DNA of 38,091 nt from Prolixibacteraceae bacterium (GTDB lineage Bacteria > Bacteroidota > Bacteroidia > Bacteroidales > Prolixibacteraceae), in the NCBI GenBank assembly GCA_028282195.1, contig JANQII010000084.1, forward strand, positions 1 through 38,091. The letters run 5' to 3'. Of the stretch, positions 17,827 through 25,488 are shown in pieces. Numbering within the stretch: position 1 is the first letter of the stretch; each line of letters starts with the position of its first letter. The notes below the pieces were generated by a model that searched no databases, was not told the DNA's origin, and saw nothing but the letters and a program-made list of their open reading frames with translations. Position numbers and translations under genes: made by a program.

Positions 17827-20007
17827 TTATGCCTTCAAGTCAACAGCGCACCTAAACCCAACGGTCGAGCACCTGTCAAGACCGGCCCAAATGAGCAACA
17901 TTTTAGCCAGAAAGTTATTCTTTTGCGGGCCCCCGTCCATATACCAATGGGAACCTACAGCCTTAAAGCACGAACCGCCTTTCAACATGACAAACCTACT
18001 CCTTCCGTCACTATGCTCACTTTCGGTCAATTCCCAGGTATTCCCGCACATGTCGTAACAACCGAAAGGTGAAACGCCATTAGGGAATGCTTTCACAGAA
18101 GTGGTCTTGCCATCAGCGTTTTGATTACACCTATTATCCTGCATTTCATTTCCCCAGGGATAATCCAACCCATCATTACCCTGCGCTGCAAGTTGCCATT
18201 CAAATTCGGTGGGAAGCCTTTTCCCTGACCACTTAGCATAAGCTCTTGCATCCTCCAGCCCAACATACACTACCGGATGATTCTCTTTACCTGGTGGGAT
18301 CTGCCCGTTTTCCCAATGTTTCAGAAAGTTTTCAGGAATCAGGGGGTTATAACCTGAATCATCGATAAATTCTTTGAACTGACTGTTGGTTACCGGGGTT
18401 TCATCAATACCAAATTTACCAATTTCCACTTCTTTCGAAATTTGGTGTGGCATGAATTGTTTATGAGAAGCCGAAATAGCTATATAATCCTGGACATTAT
18501 AATAAGCCCCTACTTCCCTGAGGGTATATTCCACTTTAAATTCAAGCTTTGTGGCGGGAACCTGCACCATCCCTTTTAAAGGGACAGAATGTTTGGCTAT
18601 TTCCCTTCTATTGATCAACCGGTTTGTTTTTAATGGAATGGTGGTGTCTTCGGTAAATGTTTGGTAATTTTCTTTCTGCCCGTTTAAAAACTTATCAAAC
18701 CCAAGGCTGGTCTTGGTGCCAGGTATTGAAAGGAAACAGGCAATCCCCCTGCTGCATATATCCCCGTAAAAAGAAAGGTCTTCGTTTTCATTGTCCACAA
18801 GCAATTCTTCCCCTTTTAACAAATCAAAACAACGGTCTCCTTTTTTTGGGGCCGTTTTCATTAGGATACCACTGACTGGGTATTCGTTCCTGTTTATTAA
18901 TGTCCACAGCCGGATACCGTCTTTTTCCCACAAGCTGATGTAGACCCGGGTTACCGGGGACTCCTGTGATAAAGGGATCCATCCATCCCCGGAAAACAGT
19001 TCGTGGTACTGGTGCTGGATAGCATACATTGCCCGATATATCGCTTTGTCCCTTTCACTCCAACCTATCCATTGTCCGAAAATATTTTCCCAGATCATGA
19101 TACCGCTCCCGTTCATCCATGCTGTTTGAAGTTGTGGTGTTTTGTCATTGCTCCACCGGTGTATGGCATGTTGTATATGTCGGTGCTCAAACCATTTATT
19201 GCGATAGACTCCGGGGACTTCGCTATCTTTAAACTCTTGTGCCCATGACAGGTGATGCCTTTCTACATGTTCCAATGGCAGTGCAAGTTCACTTTCCATC
19301 ACCACCCCGGGTTTTATCCCATCCAGCTTTACCCTAAATCCATCCGCTTCTTTCATCGTGTCCAAAAATACCCCGTCAGCATCTATATACTTGATAATAT
19401 CAATCAACACATCGATATCAAAACGTCCTTCCCTTCGGGTTCCGGTATCCCAGGGGTTATAATTGATAAAAACTTTAACACCGGCCCGGTGGAGCTGTGA
19501 TACCACTATCTGTACCCCCTCCAGTCCGTGGGGCATCTCACGGTAAAAATCAAACTGGTTACGCTCATCAAGGCCGATCCGGGGGTAAGCGTGCCACAGC
19601 ACGATGCTATCGTAACCGCCATATTTTTGTTTACCCTGTTCGATTAGGTTATCAATGGTATATTCATTTTTCTGGTGATCATAAAACTCTGAATCGCACA
19701 TCATGATAAACCCACAGGAAAAATTCGAAGTGACCCACTCAAAGGGCTCTGATCGGTATGAGTTGCCATCGTACGACAGTTCTACTTTTTTGTTTCTTTT
19801 CCATTCATGCAGTCTTTCCCGCCAAATCTGCCATTGAGCTGGGTCACCGGGCGCGGGGATAATATTATTTTTGTCCATCATCTCGTCCGGGAACAGATCC
19901 CCATGTGAACACGAGGCCAAAAGTTCCAGTAAATTTATGGTGACAAAGGAGGTCACCCCGACTGCTAATGATTGCCTGAAAAAATTCCGTCTGTTAATTT
20001 CTTTCAT
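17827..20007 (-). CDS. Tat-exported lipoprotein: hydrolase-like barrel fused to SUMF1/FGE-like domain
   Basis: A 726-aa protein from the ATG at 20005-20007; a TTG 51 bp upstream was rejected because it overlaps the preceding gene. The start reads MKEINRRNFFRQSLA, a twin-arginine signal (R6, R7), ending in a lipobox-like LASC (Cys33). Residues of about 50-330 look like a glycoside-hydrolase-type alpha/beta barrel, with VFINYNPWD, DADGVFLDTM and VVMESELALP as strand-end acidic segments; the exact family is not recognised. Residues 525-726 are a SUMF1/formylglycine-enzyme-like (C-type-lectin fold) domain: DETPVTNSQFKEFI, GKRLPTEFEWQLAA, YPWGNE, MCGNTWELTE, LKGGSCF, TVGFRC. The paired active-site cysteines of true formylglycine enzymes are not in their usual places, so substrate modification of sulfatases is unlikely. 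It is the last gene of the module C operon and probably processes its ligand outside the cytoplasm. Confidence 0.75.
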   Translation of the reverse strand: MKEINRRNFFRQSLAVGVTSFVTINLLELLASCSHGDLFPDEMMDKNNIIPAPGDPAQWQIWRERLHEWKRNKKVELSYDGNSYRSEPFEWVTSNFSCGFIMMCDSEFYDHQKNEYTIDNLIEQGKQKYGGYDSIVLWHAYPRIGLDERNQFDFYREMPHGLEGVQIVVSQLHRAGVKVFINYNPWDTGTRREGRFDIDVLIDIIKYIDADGVFLDTMKEADGFRVKLDGIKPGVVMESELALPLEHVERHHLSWAQEFKDSEVPGVYRNKWFEHRHIQHAIHRWSNDKTPQLQTAWMNGSGIMIWENIFGQWIGWSERDKAIYRAMYAIQHQYHELFSGDGWIPLSQESPVTRVYISLWEKDGIRLWTLINRNEYPVSGILMKTAPKKGDRCFDLLKGEELLVDNENEDLSFYGDICSRGIACFLSIPGTKTSLGFDKFLNGQKENYQTFTEDTTIPLKTNRLINRREIAKHSVPLKGMVQVPATKLEFKVEYTLREVGAYYNVQDYIAISASHKQFMPHQISKEVEIGKFGIDETPVTNSQFKEFIDDSGYNPLIPENFLKHWENGQIPPGKENHPVVYVGLEDARAYAKWSGKRLPTEFEWQLAAQGNDGLDYPWGNEMQDNRCNQNADGKTTSVKAFPNGVSPFGCYDMCGNTWELTESEHSDGRSRFVMLKGGSCFKAVGSHWYMDGGPQKNNFLAKMLLIWAGLDRCSTVGFRCAVDLKA

Positions 20008-20041
20008 AACGATACTGTTGTATTTATTAAATTGTGTTAAA

Positions 20042-21046
20042 CTAAAAATACCTGGCAAAGATCATGCACACCACACCACATGCAAAAAGCACGATCATAA
20101 AGGACAAGTAAACAGTGGATCTCCCGGGAGCCCCTTTGAATTCCCGCCAGGCAATGATGCCCCATAATGCAGCAATGATCGTAGCGCCCTGCCCCAACCC
20201 ATAGGAAATGGCAAAACCAGCCTTTGCGCCACCCAGGATATTAAACATCATACCGGCACACCAAACAATCCCGCCCAAAATCCCTGCAAGGTGATTTTTA
20301 ATGTTGCTTTTAAAATAATCGCTGTACGTTAGCGGTGCTCCTTCAACCGGTTTTTTCATAATAAATGTGTTAAGCACAAAATTGCTCAGGAAAACCCCCA
20401 GTGCAAAGATAAAGACTGCCGTGTACGGGTTAAGTTGTCCCGGTGGTTGGATTTGGGTAAAGTCGTCGGGCATTGTACGTGCCACAAACCGGTAAAAAAT
20501 ACCCATCAGAAGGCCACTGGAAACAGAAAGTAGTAAGCCTTTTGAAACCTTGTGGTTGTTCTTTTCAGCTTTACTTTTGTAAGCCAGGGCATTAAAAATG
20601 ATTGATCCTGTTACCAGAATGACCCCCAGAAAAAGCCATAGGGGGTTACCCGATGGCATCCCAAGGTAATTAACGATAACACCCAAAATCAGGGCTATAC
20701 CCACGGTTACCGGTACAGCAACGGCCATCCCGGCAACAGCAACAGCCATTACCATCAGGATGTTTGAAACATTAAATATTAACCCGCCCATCAAACTGTA
20801 GCCCACATTGGAAAGTGAAGCCTGCGAGATGTTGGCAAAAAAACCGGCATAGGCATTGTTGATGTTCCCTAGTGTCAACGCAAAAAGAACTGACATCAGC
20901 AGCACGCCCAGATTATAGTCCCAATAAAATAATTCGAAACGCCAGTTTTTAGCAGCAATCTTTTGGGAGTTAACCCAAGATCCCCAGCAAAGCATTGACA
21001 AAATGCTGAACAGTAAGGCGATGGTGTTCGATTCAACGAGGTACAT
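20042..21046 (-). CDS. GRP/RhaT-type sugar permease
   Basis: Inner-membrane carrier of 334 aa with about ten hydrophobic helices, in the drug/metabolite superfamily branch of glucose/ribose/rhamnose porters. The opening with SILSMLCWGSWVNSQKIA and later GYSLMGGLIFNVSNILMV, VAVPVTVGIALILGVIVNYL and SYGLGQGATIIAALWGIIAW match the pattern of GlcU/RbsU-like proteins (internal Gly-rich helices, a GxxxGPxT-like WGxWG motif replaced by WGSW). It probably takes the monosaccharide released in the periplasm into the cell. It lies 12 bp after the sugar kinase and 34 bp before the lipoprotein gene, within one transcript. The exact sugar is not readable from the sequence. Confidence 0.82.
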   Translation of the reverse strand: MYLVESNTIALLFSILSMLCWGSWVNSQKIAAKNWRFELFYWDYNLGVLLMSVLFALTLGNINNAYAGFFANISQASLSNVGYSLMGGLIFNVSNILMVMAVAVAGMAVAVPVTVGIALILGVIVNYLGMPSGNPLWLFLGVILVTGSIIFNALAYKSKAEKNNHKVSKGLLLSVSSGLLMGIFYRFVARTMPDDFTQIQPPGQLNPYTAVFIFALGVFLSNFVLNTFIMKKPVEGAPLTYSDYFKSNIKNHLAGILGGIVWCAGMMFNILGGAKAGFAISYGLGQGATIIAALWGIIAWREFKGAPGRSTVYLSFMIVLFACGVVCMIFARYF

Positions 21047-21058
21047 AATTAAATTTTT

Positions 21059-22003
21059 TTATTGGTTAGTTTTATCGTGATTGGAAACAAAAGCATCCAC
21101 CTCCCGGCGGTAGTGGTAGGAAGGGATTGTATTTTGCCTGGTGCACGAAAGCCCCGCGGCTGCATTGGCAAACCGACAGGCTTCAGATATTGACCGTCCT
21201 TCCAGGACAGCCACCGCCAGTGCGGCATTAAATGAATCACCGGCACCTGTCGAATCTGCAATTTCAGGAAGATCAACTGCCGGTATGTTTACCAGCCCAT
21301 CCCTGTTCTGTACAAGGCAGCCTTGTTCCCCTCTGGTGACAATTACATTTTCACATCCCCGGGCAAACAACTTTTCAACCACCTCTTCGTCTGATAAAGG
21401 AGTGTCAATACCGAGGCCACAGCATATCTTAGCCTCTGTTTCGTTGGGGGTTATAAAATTGATAAACGAAAGATCCCTACCGGAAAGGCCAGTCGTTGCC
21501 GGAGCCGGGTTCAAGAACACAACAGCACCCTTTTCCCTGGCAACTTTTGCTGCATACAGAGCTGATTCCACGGGAATTTCCAATTGTATCAGCACAATGT
21601 CCCCTGTCTTAATATCCCCTGTTAGTCCGTTAATTACACTTGGTATCATTTCATAGTTAGCACCTATATCAATGGTAATAATATTATGTCCATCTTTTGA
21701 ACAAACAATAAAACCTATCCCAGTGGGGTATTTCTCCGACCGTCTCAATTTGCCGATATCAATATTTTCATCCCTGCAAAGTTTCTCGAAGGAGCGGCCA
21801 TAGCTGTCGTTACCCACAAAACCGATAAAGCTTACAGGAGCCCCAAGCCGTGCGGCCTGCACTGCCTGATTAGAACCTTTCCCGCCATGTACCTGACGAA
21901 AATTACGTGCAAGAAGAGTTTCCCCTTTCAGAGGAATACGATCGGTTTCCATTACAAGGGCACCTAGATAGCTACCAATTACCACAATACGATTATTTTG
22001 CAT
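21059..22003 (-). CDS. PfkB-family sugar kinase (ribokinase/deoxyribokinase-like)
   Basis: Cytoplasmic ATP-dependent kinase of 314 aa that would phosphorylate the imported sugar. The first PfkB signature is GGKGSNQAVQAARLG (40-54), the second DSTGAGDSFNAALAVAV (250-266, catalytic D256 with the GAGD anion hole). NPAPAT (165-170) and TPNETEAK (185-192) are the standard ribokinase ATP-side motifs. Overall layout is that of RbsK. However, the N-terminal ribose-binding motif (GSINxDLV in RbsK) reads GSYLGALVMETD, so the Asn and Asp that grip ribose are missing and the substrate probably differs. Being next to a DeoC-family aldolase, a deoxy sugar is a reasonable guess. Gap to the aldolase gene is 21 bp. 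Confidence 0.88.
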   Translation of the reverse strand: MQNNRIVVIGSYLGALVMETDRIPLKGETLLARNFRQVHGGKGSNQAVQAARLGAPVSFIGFVGNDSYGRSFEKLCRDENIDIGKLRRSEKYPTGIGFIVCSKDGHNIITIDIGANYEMIPSVINGLTGDIKTGDIVLIQLEIPVESALYAAKVAREKGAVVFLNPAPATTGLSGRDLSFINFITPNETEAKICCGLGIDTPLSDEEVVEKLFARGCENVIVTRGEQGCLVQNRDGLVNIPAVDLPEIADSTGAGDSFNAALAVAVLEGRSISEACRFANAAAGLSCTRQNTIPSYHYRREVDAFVSNHDKTNQ

Positions 22004-22024
22004 CGTTATCTGTTTTTTAATTTT

Positions 22025-22726
22025 TTAATAGTTTTCAGTATTTCCTTGATGGCGGTTTAAAATATCGATCCCGCTGCTGGTTCCCACCATCACAGCTCCA
22101 GCATCGAACAGACTGGCCATTTTTTCAAACGTATTTACTTTGCCCGATGCTTTTACCTTGCAATTACTACTTACTGTTCTGTACAGGATCCCGATATCTT
22201 CGGCGATAGCCGGAATCCCAAACGACCCACCACCACTTGAATTTTTGATCCAGGGTAAGCCCGCTTCATCGATCAACTGAGCTATTCTTACCTTATCTTT
22301 TTCCGTTTTTAACATGCCCAATTCAAGCATCGGTTTAACAGGTATGCCTCCTGCTGTTTTGTTCAATTGGATGGCCTCATCGCGGAATTCGTCATACATC
22401 CCGGACATAAACCAGCTCATATTGGGTCCGTAGTCTACTTCATCTGCACCAAGGGCCAAACATTCGCGCATAAGTGCCAACTTGCCGGGCAAACTCTCAT
22501 AACCAGTACCAAAACCAAAAAAAGTGGCTACTTTCACCCCAGTACCTTGTAAAATATTTTTCACTTCGGGTACCCAACACATTGGTACCATGGCCGCATT
22601 AAAACCATATTGTGCACATAGCTCGGCGTGTTTTACAAGATCTACCCGTGTAGCAGCTGGGCTGGTGCAGGTAAATTGAATGTATTTTGCCAATTTCGCA
22701 TTATCTATGTTTCTTATATCTATCAT
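22025..22726 (-). CDS. DeoC-family (deoxyribose-phosphate aldolase) class I aldolase
   Basis: Predicted to cleave a phosphorylated (deoxy)sugar, in the canonical case 2-deoxyribose 5-phosphate to glyceraldehyde 3-phosphate and acetaldehyde. The 233-aa length is usual. The three catalytic residues of DERA are conserved in position: D98 in DEVDYGPN, the Schiff-base lysine K161 in WIKNSSGG (VKTSTGF in the classical enzyme) and K192 in VKASGKV. The C-terminus VGTSSGIDIL is the usual phosphate-binding end. It departs from typical DeoC at the N-terminus, with LAKYIQFTCTSP instead of the LAKYIDHTLLKP motif, and in the middle (FMSGMYDEFRDEAIQ). So it is a divergent member, and the aldehyde substrate may differ. 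Operon partner of the kinase. Confidence 0.85.
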   Translation of the reverse strand: MIDIRNIDNAKLAKYIQFTCTSPAATRVDLVKHAELCAQYGFNAAMVPMCWVPEVKNILQGTGVKVATFFGFGTGYESLPGKLALMRECLALGADEVDYGPNMSWFMSGMYDEFRDEAIQLNKTAGGIPVKPMLELGMLKTEKDKVRIAQLIDEAGLPWIKNSSGGGSFGIPAIAEDIGILYRTVSSNCKVKASGKVNTFEKMASLFDAGAVMVGTSSGIDILNRHQGNTENY

Positions 22727-22737
22727 TTTTATTCTTT

Positions 22738-23778
22738 TTAATTATTATTCATCTTTTCCCGAACTGCCTGAACCATTGCTTTCACATTATTTAACGGGAC
22801 ATTGGGCATCAATGCCTCATGGCTCGGGCCAACGATCAAGCCCGGAGAAAGCAGGTCTATGATTTTTTTTGTCCTATTTTTAACTTCTTCAGCACTCTTT
22901 TCAGGGAGCAGGTGCTGGGTATCGACCCCGCCCATAAATACCATCCTGCCCTTATAGTTTTCAGCCAGGTATTCAGCATTCATATTTGTCGCCAGAGCCT
23001 GAATGGGATGGAGACAATCGATCCCTATTTCTATCAATTTATCAATAATCCGGTATATCGATCCGCAACAATGCAATACACTTTGTAGACCATGTCCGTG
23101 TGCCTGGTCTACAAATTTCTTTAACCATGGCAAGAAGAATTCTTCGAAAAGTTCGGGGGATATTAACAGGTCGTTCTGAGAACCAAAATCATTACCCATA
23201 AAATGGGCGTCCACGAGATTCCCAGCCACCTTATAAAACAGTTCATTCGCTTCCAGGTAAAAACCGCACAGTTTTTCCAGCACAGCCTTTACAACTTCAG
23301 GGTGGGTGTACATTTTTACCAGTAGATCTTCTGTCCCAAACATGTAGGTCAAATCATGGAAAAATGGGGACCAGAAACCGCTTAGCCTGTAATAGTCCCC
23401 AATGTTCTCCAGCATTCTCACCACCTCTGTAAAATCAAGATACCGGGTTCGTGGCCAGTCATAGGCTTCTAATTCTTCAACCGTTTCAACACCTGAAAAC
23501 GGGCCATTGGCAAGTCCCATCGGGTTGGCCTCCTTCCACGGGCGCAATGCTTTGCTTTCGGGGTGCTTATAGGTGGACTTTATATATTGTGGTGTAACCC
23601 AACGAATATCATCGCCTAAAGCCAGACCAATACCTTCAAGGCCTTTGACCCCTAATTCTTCACTATATTTCTTTACCGTCTCCGGGGCAGGGGAACCAAG
23701 CCAAAAACCACACCTTTCTACCTGTTTCTTATCCATGATCCTCTTGACCAATTCCCGACTGTTCATTTGCTTTTTCAT
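22738..23778 (-). CDS. URO-D-family protein (methyltransferase/decarboxylase superfamily)
   Basis: A 346-aa protein with the (beta/alpha)8 fold of the uroporphyrinogen decarboxylase family, which also contains corrinoid-dependent methyltransferases such as MtaA/CmuA. Family marks: MNSRELVKRIMDKKQVERC at the N-terminus, WSPFFHDLTYMFGTEDLL (137-154), HFMGNDFGSQNDLLISPELF (192-211), LQSVLHCCGSIYRIID (231-246) and FMGGVDTQHLLPE (281-293). The H236-x-C238 pair matches the zinc-binding type of the methyltransferase branch rather than haem-pathway HemE. No haem genes are near. It is first after susD in the module C operon and 11 bp ahead of deoC, so it should act on the imported molecule; the reaction is unknown. 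Demethylation of an O-methylated sugar is one possibility, purely speculative. Confidence 0.78.
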   Translation of the reverse strand: MKKQMNSRELVKRIMDKKQVERCGFWLGSPAPETVKKYSEELGVKGLEGIGLALGDDIRWVTPQYIKSTYKHPESKALRPWKEANPMGLANGPFSGVETVEELEAYDWPRTRYLDFTEVVRMLENIGDYYRLSGFWSPFFHDLTYMFGTEDLLVKMYTHPEVVKAVLEKLCGFYLEANELFYKVAGNLVDAHFMGNDFGSQNDLLISPELFEEFFLPWLKKFVDQAHGHGLQSVLHCCGSIYRIIDKLIEIGIDCLHPIQALATNMNAEYLAENYKGRMVFMGGVDTQHLLPEKSAEEVKNRTKKIIDLLSPGLIVGPSHEALMPNVPLNNVKAMVQAVREKMNNN

Positions 23779-23807
23779 AATTGATTTTACAAAAAATAAA
23801 AAAGATA

Positions 23808-23867
23808 GGAGGCTATCGGTAAAGACGTTGTCAAGGTATCCTGATTTTTACTTTTGGATAGCCCCTC
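23808..23867 (-). terminator. Possible attenuator between susD and the catabolic genes (module C)
   Basis: In the 108-bp gap between the susD stop and the next gene, GGCTATC and GATAGCC form a 7-bp core stem with a long loop, and on the minus strand are followed by ATCTTTTTTATTTTTT. Such a leaky terminator would give more SusC/SusD than enzymes. The stem is short and the loop long, so this is tentative. Confidence 0.3.
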
Positions 23868-23886
23868 ATATCAAAAAATATTTAAA

Positions 23887-25470
23887 TTACCAGTTAGGGT
23901 TTTGTTCGAGTGAGGGATTAAGTTCCCTTTCCCTGTAAGGAATAGGCCATAAATAATCTCTATCTTTATCAAAAGTTTTCACAAACCCGGGCAATGAAAT
24001 AGTTTTTAAGTTCTCCCCATCTTCTGAGTAAGTCATTCCATAGATTATTCCGGGAACTACATCTTCAGCAATTCTCCATCTACGAATGTCAAAATACCTC
24101 AAACCCTCAAAAGCCAATTCCACCAGACGTTCGTTTCTGACAACCTCTCTCAGCTCGGTTTGAGAAGTTACATCTATAAGCGGCATATTCACATCAGGAC
24201 GTTGCCTAACTTCATTAATTGCATCTAAAACACTCTGATCAATCTGGTTAGCCTCAATTTTCGCTTCGGCATAGATTAATAATACTTCTGCATATCTCAA
24301 CATTATCAAATTGATACCACAATTTGAAGGGTCATCGAGATCTTCTATGTTTAGATATTTTTTTACATTAAAACCTGTGGCCGTAGTATTTTCTGAATAT
24401 CCCACTGCATCAGCGGTGCCACTGTTCGGCCTTGAATCATAAATTTCGCTATTAAGCATTTGGTCCCCTGGTGCTAAAATAGTATAATAAAACCGTGGAT
24501 CCCTATTGGAATATGGATCAAACGGATCGAAATTACTATCAGGATCATCAATGGACTTTCCATTTTTCATTTGATATGCATCAACTGCTATTTTTGTAGG
24601 CACAAAACTATTTATTTGGGGCCAAATACTGTTAGGAGTGGTTAGTTGAAAGATATTACTTGGCAAAATATTTTTTGAATATTGCCTGTCAAAAATAATT
24701 TCCTCACAATTCTCAGCTTCATAAGTAAATAGCTTCTCATAAGAAGGATACAAGCTATATACATCTAAATCCATTACCTCTTTTGCAACTGCAGCAGCTT
24801 CAGGATAACGACCGGCATAAAGCATTGCCCTTGCTTTAAGCGCCAATGCAGCTCCTTTGGTTATCCGCCCCTTTTCCACCTGAACCTCAGGTAATAATGC
24901 TGCAGCTTCAGTAAGTTCTTTACCAATGAAATCCCAAACATCAGAAATGGGGTTTCTTACCAGATTTTTACTTTCTTCCAGAGTCGTTTCTTTAGTCAAA
25001 AGAGGTACATCCCCGAATAAGGAAGCCAGCCTAATGTAAAACAAAGCGCGTAATGTTTTTACTTCTCCTTTAAGGCTTTCGATAACTTCAGGATAAAGTG
25101 TCTCAACGTTGTCAACATGATCTAAAAAAATATTGGCAGTCTGAATGCCCTTAAAGCACTCATTCCAATGCCCATGAATAACATTTTGTGCAGTTCCTGC
25201 ATTCAGGTCGCCTTTTTCAATCAGGGATTCCCCTCTCCATTGTAATGTAACGTGCCCAATATCGGACATTGCATCCCAATGTACGTATTTCCATACGTCT
25301 TCTATAAATAAATAAACCCCATTTGCTGCAAGTATAGCATCCTGTTCAGTTTGCCAAAATATTTCAGAAGAAATCCTGTCATTCGGGATAGTGGTCAGTA
25401 AATCTTTATCACAGCTTAAAAATGATAACATTGTAATTATCATTAATGTAATATTTTTAAAATGATCCAT
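23887..25470 (-). CDS. SusD/RagB-family outer-membrane nutrient-binding lipoprotein (module C)
   Basis: Surface lipoprotein of 527 aa, partner of the module C SusC. The signal ends in the lipobox LSC (MLSFLSC) followed by DKDLLTTIPNDRISSEIFW, the typical mature start. The RagB/SusD region includes LRALFYIRLASLFGDVPLLT and the C-terminal signature RNERLVELAFEGLRYFDIRR, then LWPIPYRERELNPSLEQNPNW. It begins 18 bp after susC. As the operon continues into sugar-metabolising genes, the ligand is likely a small sugar or glycoside carrying it, rather than a long polysaccharide. Confidence 0.94.
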   Translation of the reverse strand: MDHFKNITLMIITMLSFLSCDKDLLTTIPNDRISSEIFWQTEQDAILAANGVYLFIEDVWKYVHWDAMSDIGHVTLQWRGESLIEKGDLNAGTAQNVIHGHWNECFKGIQTANIFLDHVDNVETLYPEVIESLKGEVKTLRALFYIRLASLFGDVPLLTKETTLEESKNLVRNPISDVWDFIGKELTEAAALLPEVQVEKGRITKGAALALKARAMLYAGRYPEAAAVAKEVMDLDVYSLYPSYEKLFTYEAENCEEIIFDRQYSKNILPSNIFQLTTPNSIWPQINSFVPTKIAVDAYQMKNGKSIDDPDSNFDPFDPYSNRDPRFYYTILAPGDQMLNSEIYDSRPNSGTADAVGYSENTTATGFNVKKYLNIEDLDDPSNCGINLIMLRYAEVLLIYAEAKIEANQIDQSVLDAINEVRQRPDVNMPLIDVTSQTELREVVRNERLVELAFEGLRYFDIRRWRIAEDVVPGIIYGMTYSEDGENLKTISLPGFVKTFDKDRDYLWPIPYRERELNPSLEQNPNW

Positions 25471-25488
25471 ATTTCCTTTTTTTTAAAT

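Noticed and set aside
17719-17852. Plus-strand open stretch of about 45 codons right of the IS (NNSNYFDKEFADGARAVPYY)
   Set aside because: It has no start, overlaps the end of the fusion lipoprotein gene and consists largely of a palindrome; a chance frame is more likely.
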